Below, in pieces: positions 62,956 through 64,000 of a DNA stretch of 64,000 bases. Both the position numbers and the translations under genes were made by a program. The notes under the pieces are model-generated. The model saw only the letters and a list, made by a program, of their open reading frames with translations, did not search any database and had not been told where the DNA came from. The DNA is from Deltaproteobacteria bacterium (GTDB lineage: Bacteria > Desulfobacterota > Syntrophia > Syntrophales > UBA5619): positions 1 through 64,000 of the forward strand of contig JAKAFS010000003.1 of the NCBI GenBank assembly GCA_021817825.1, written 5' to 3'. Each line of letters starts with the position of its first letter. Position 1 is the first letter of the stretch.

Positions 62956-63215
62956 ATAGGTTCTCTAATACAGACCGGCTGGCAATGTCAAGATCAGAAT
63001 CATTTTAAATGAACTTGAGGTGATCGCTCATGGCATCCGTCATTCGGTCAAACTCTTCGGGGCGCAGAAAGTACCCCCAAGCCGATGCACTCCGTGGAAC
63101 CGGACAAAGCGAAGCGCGAGATGTAACCTTTTCGTCATTGGGACGTTGTACTATGCAAAGGGGTGTCCACCCATAGGGATGGATAAATCAACCCGCACGA
63201 CAAAGGAGGTTCAAG
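62956..63215. other. Region upstream of the small repeat protein
   Basis: No gene seen. Includes the promoter of the TonB operon (minus) and that of the repeat protein (plus); a TACTAT at ~63150 could be a -10 but no -35 fits well. Confidence 0.35.
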
Positions 63216-63515
63216 ATGGACGCAGCGAAATGGATAAAGACGGGCATTACCGGCGCGGTGGTGGGGCTGTGCATCGTCAGCGTGGCTTCCGCAGGCGATC
63301 AGATCAGGAAGCAAGACCGCAAAAAAGACGGTTCCTGCCAGACCTACCTCATGAACGGCGAAGCAGGGAGCGCAGTGGCCGCAGTTCAGACCAGGAAACA
63401 AGATCGCAAGAAGGATGGTTCCTGCCAGAGCTACTTCGGGGAAGGGAAATCAGGGTTGGAAGTAGCCGCCAATCAGACCCGTCAGCGGGACCGCAAGCGG
63501 GACGGATCCTGCTAA
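63216..63515 (+). CDS. Small exported protein with three (R)KQDRKKDGSC repeats
   Basis: A 99-residue protein not matching any family I know. Signal peptide (WIKTGITGAVVGLCIVSVASA, cleavage before GDQ). The mature part of ~75 residues is three repeats: QIRKQDRKKDGSCQTY, QTRKQDRKKDGSCQSY and QTRQRDRKRDGSC, spaced 24 residues apart, each with one Cys; the third ends the protein. Strong ribosome site AAAGGAGG and its own terminator. The acidic-basic DRKKDGS loop could bind Ca2+, as DxxxDGS resembles a calcium loop, but this is speculation. Confidence 0.8.
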   Translation: MDAAKWIKTGITGAVVGLCIVSVASAGDQIRKQDRKKDGSCQTYLMNGEAGSAVAAVQTRKQDRKKDGSCQSYFGEGKSGLEVAANQTRQRDRKRDGSC

Positions 63516-63562
63516 AACACGCAACGCCTGGCGAACGGCCGGTCGTTCCATGCAAATCCAGC

Positions 63563-63609
63563 GGCAGGGTGAGAAGCGCGGACGCGCCCTTCTCACCCTG
63601 CCTTTTTTT
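63563..63609 (+). terminator. Terminator of the repeat-protein gene
   Basis: Perfect 14-bp stem GGCAGGGTGAGAAG/CTTCTCACCCTGCC with a 12-nt loop, followed by seven T. Confidence 0.93.
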
Positions 63610-63642
63610 ATAGAGCCGCGGGAGCTAGGCGGAAAGGCTGAG

Positions 63643-64000
63643 CTACCGGCCGCCACCACCGCCGGAACCACCACCACCCCCCGAACCGCCACCCGAGCCA
63701 CCGTGGCCCCCGGCGCCGCCCGAACCATAGCCACCTCCCCCGGCGCCGGCCGCACCCAAGCCTCCGGCCCGCGCCCCCGCCCCGATCTGGGCGCCGTATT
63801 GCTGCGCGATCTGTCCCGCGTTCCCATAACGGGCCTCGGCGGCGAAGGTGTTTCTCATCTGGGCCATTTCCCGGGCTGTAAAATGGTTCTGGAGGGCCTG
63901 GCAGACCACATTCCCGACGGTATTAGTGGGGACACCGAGCCTGGCCATCTCGCGGACCGTCTGCATCGATTGGAGCGCCAGCTCGTGGCGTTGCTCGGCG
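63643..64000 (-). CDS. Protein with glycine-rich tail (5' end beyond window)
   Basis: The visible C-terminal ~118 residues are EQRHELALQSMQTVREMARLGVP, a helical segment, then a ~45-residue Gly/Ser-rich tail (GGGGYGSGGAGGHGG and similar) ending GGGR. The frame is open at the window edge, so the real start is not seen. The helical part could be the end of an exported protein with a low-complexity tail; function unknown. Confidence 0.6.
   Translation of the reverse strand, partial: AEQRHELALQSMQTVREMARLGVPTNTVGNVVCQALQNHFTAREMAQMRNTFAAEARYGNAGQIAQQYGAQIGAGARAGGLGAAGAGGGGYGSGGAGGHGGSGGGSGGGGGSGGGGGR

Noticed and set aside
62960..63613. Gene in another frame over the repeat protein
   Set aside because: Overlaps the repeat protein, which has the better start and terminator.

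Overview
The window reads as a chromosomal segment of a strictly anaerobic, Gram-negative, GC-rich bacterium. The best guess is the deltaproteobacterial / Desulfobacterota group, possibly a Syntrophus-like lineage; this is inference from gene content and no rRNA is present. The clues are two different [NiFe] hydrogenases, a TmcB/TmcC-type membrane redox pair with a DsrC-like protein, an orange-protein (ORP)-type cluster of MinD ATPases and NifX-fold proteins, DUF1847 proteins, a pyruvoyl-dependent arginine decarboxylase, rubrerythrin/rubredoxin and a TonB-dependent corrinoid uptake system. About 70 protein genes are supported, with four tRNAs, two cobalamin riboswitches and several relics.

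Layout: 0-3.7 kb, orphan receiver-domain proteins, a CheX-like phosphatase and a metallo-beta-lactamase-fold (MBL) hydrolase. 4.0-4.4 kb, a tRNA cluster Arg(TCT)-His(GTG)-Arg(TCG)-Lys(CTT). 4.5-6.1 kb, an exported DUF5648-type protein. 6.3-11.2 kb, dprA-topA-trmFO. 11.2-14.4 kb, nikR and an ECF-type nickel/cobalt transporter. 14.4-18.5 kb, a membrane-bound group 1 [NiFe] hydrogenase. 19-23.3 kb, a Hox-type cytoplasmic [NiFe] hydrogenase lacking its diaphorase subunits. 23.3-26.4 kb, a scarred accessory region: half of a tRNA-Met gene, a PIN-domain toxin-antitoxin pair, then about 1.3 kb of GC-rich palindromic hairpin arrays. 26.4-31.3 kb, two DUF1847 proteins, a CstR/CsoR-type regulator, an HbpS-like protein, an MBL protein, gene relics and a GntR regulator. 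31.4-33.2 kb, arginine decarboxylase and an Mrp-ORP fusion ATPase. 33.8-37 kb, TmcB/TmcC-like proteins, a truncated receiver domain and a DsrC-like protein. 37.2-41.8 kb, hisC, a PPOX protein, trmO, a CoA-disulfide-reductase-like gene with an in-frame stop, CGGC and FmdB proteins. 41.9-43.5 kb, an AT-richer rubrerythrin/rubredoxin pair. 43.6-47.6 kb, the ORP-like cluster. 48-52.4 kb, a thioesterase, moaE, a ferredoxin/FAD-oxidoreductase pair with a sigma-54 promoter, and a sigma-54 activator. 52.4-55.9 kb, an MFS protein, chromate transporter, NifX-fold protein and DUF134 regulator. 55.9-63 kb, BtuCDF-type ABC transporter, BtuB-like receptor, exported CbiZ and TonB under two riboswitches. 63.2-64 kb, a small repeat protein and the end of a glycine-rich protein.

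How it fits together: the nickel importer and NikR sit between genes of general DNA/tRNA maintenance and the two hydrogenases that would consume nickel; each hydrogenase has its own maturation protease. The corrinoid units (TonB + CbiZ; receptor + ABC transporter) look like a scavenging and remodelling route controlled by B12. The Fe-S/Mo-cluster genes (NifU-like scaffold, paired ferredoxin-MinD ATPases, five NifX-fold domains in the window, a DUF134 regulator) form the largest poorly characterised system here. The most unusual non-coding feature is the hairpin region at 25.1-26.2 kb, where repeat copies differ by compensatory changes in their stems.
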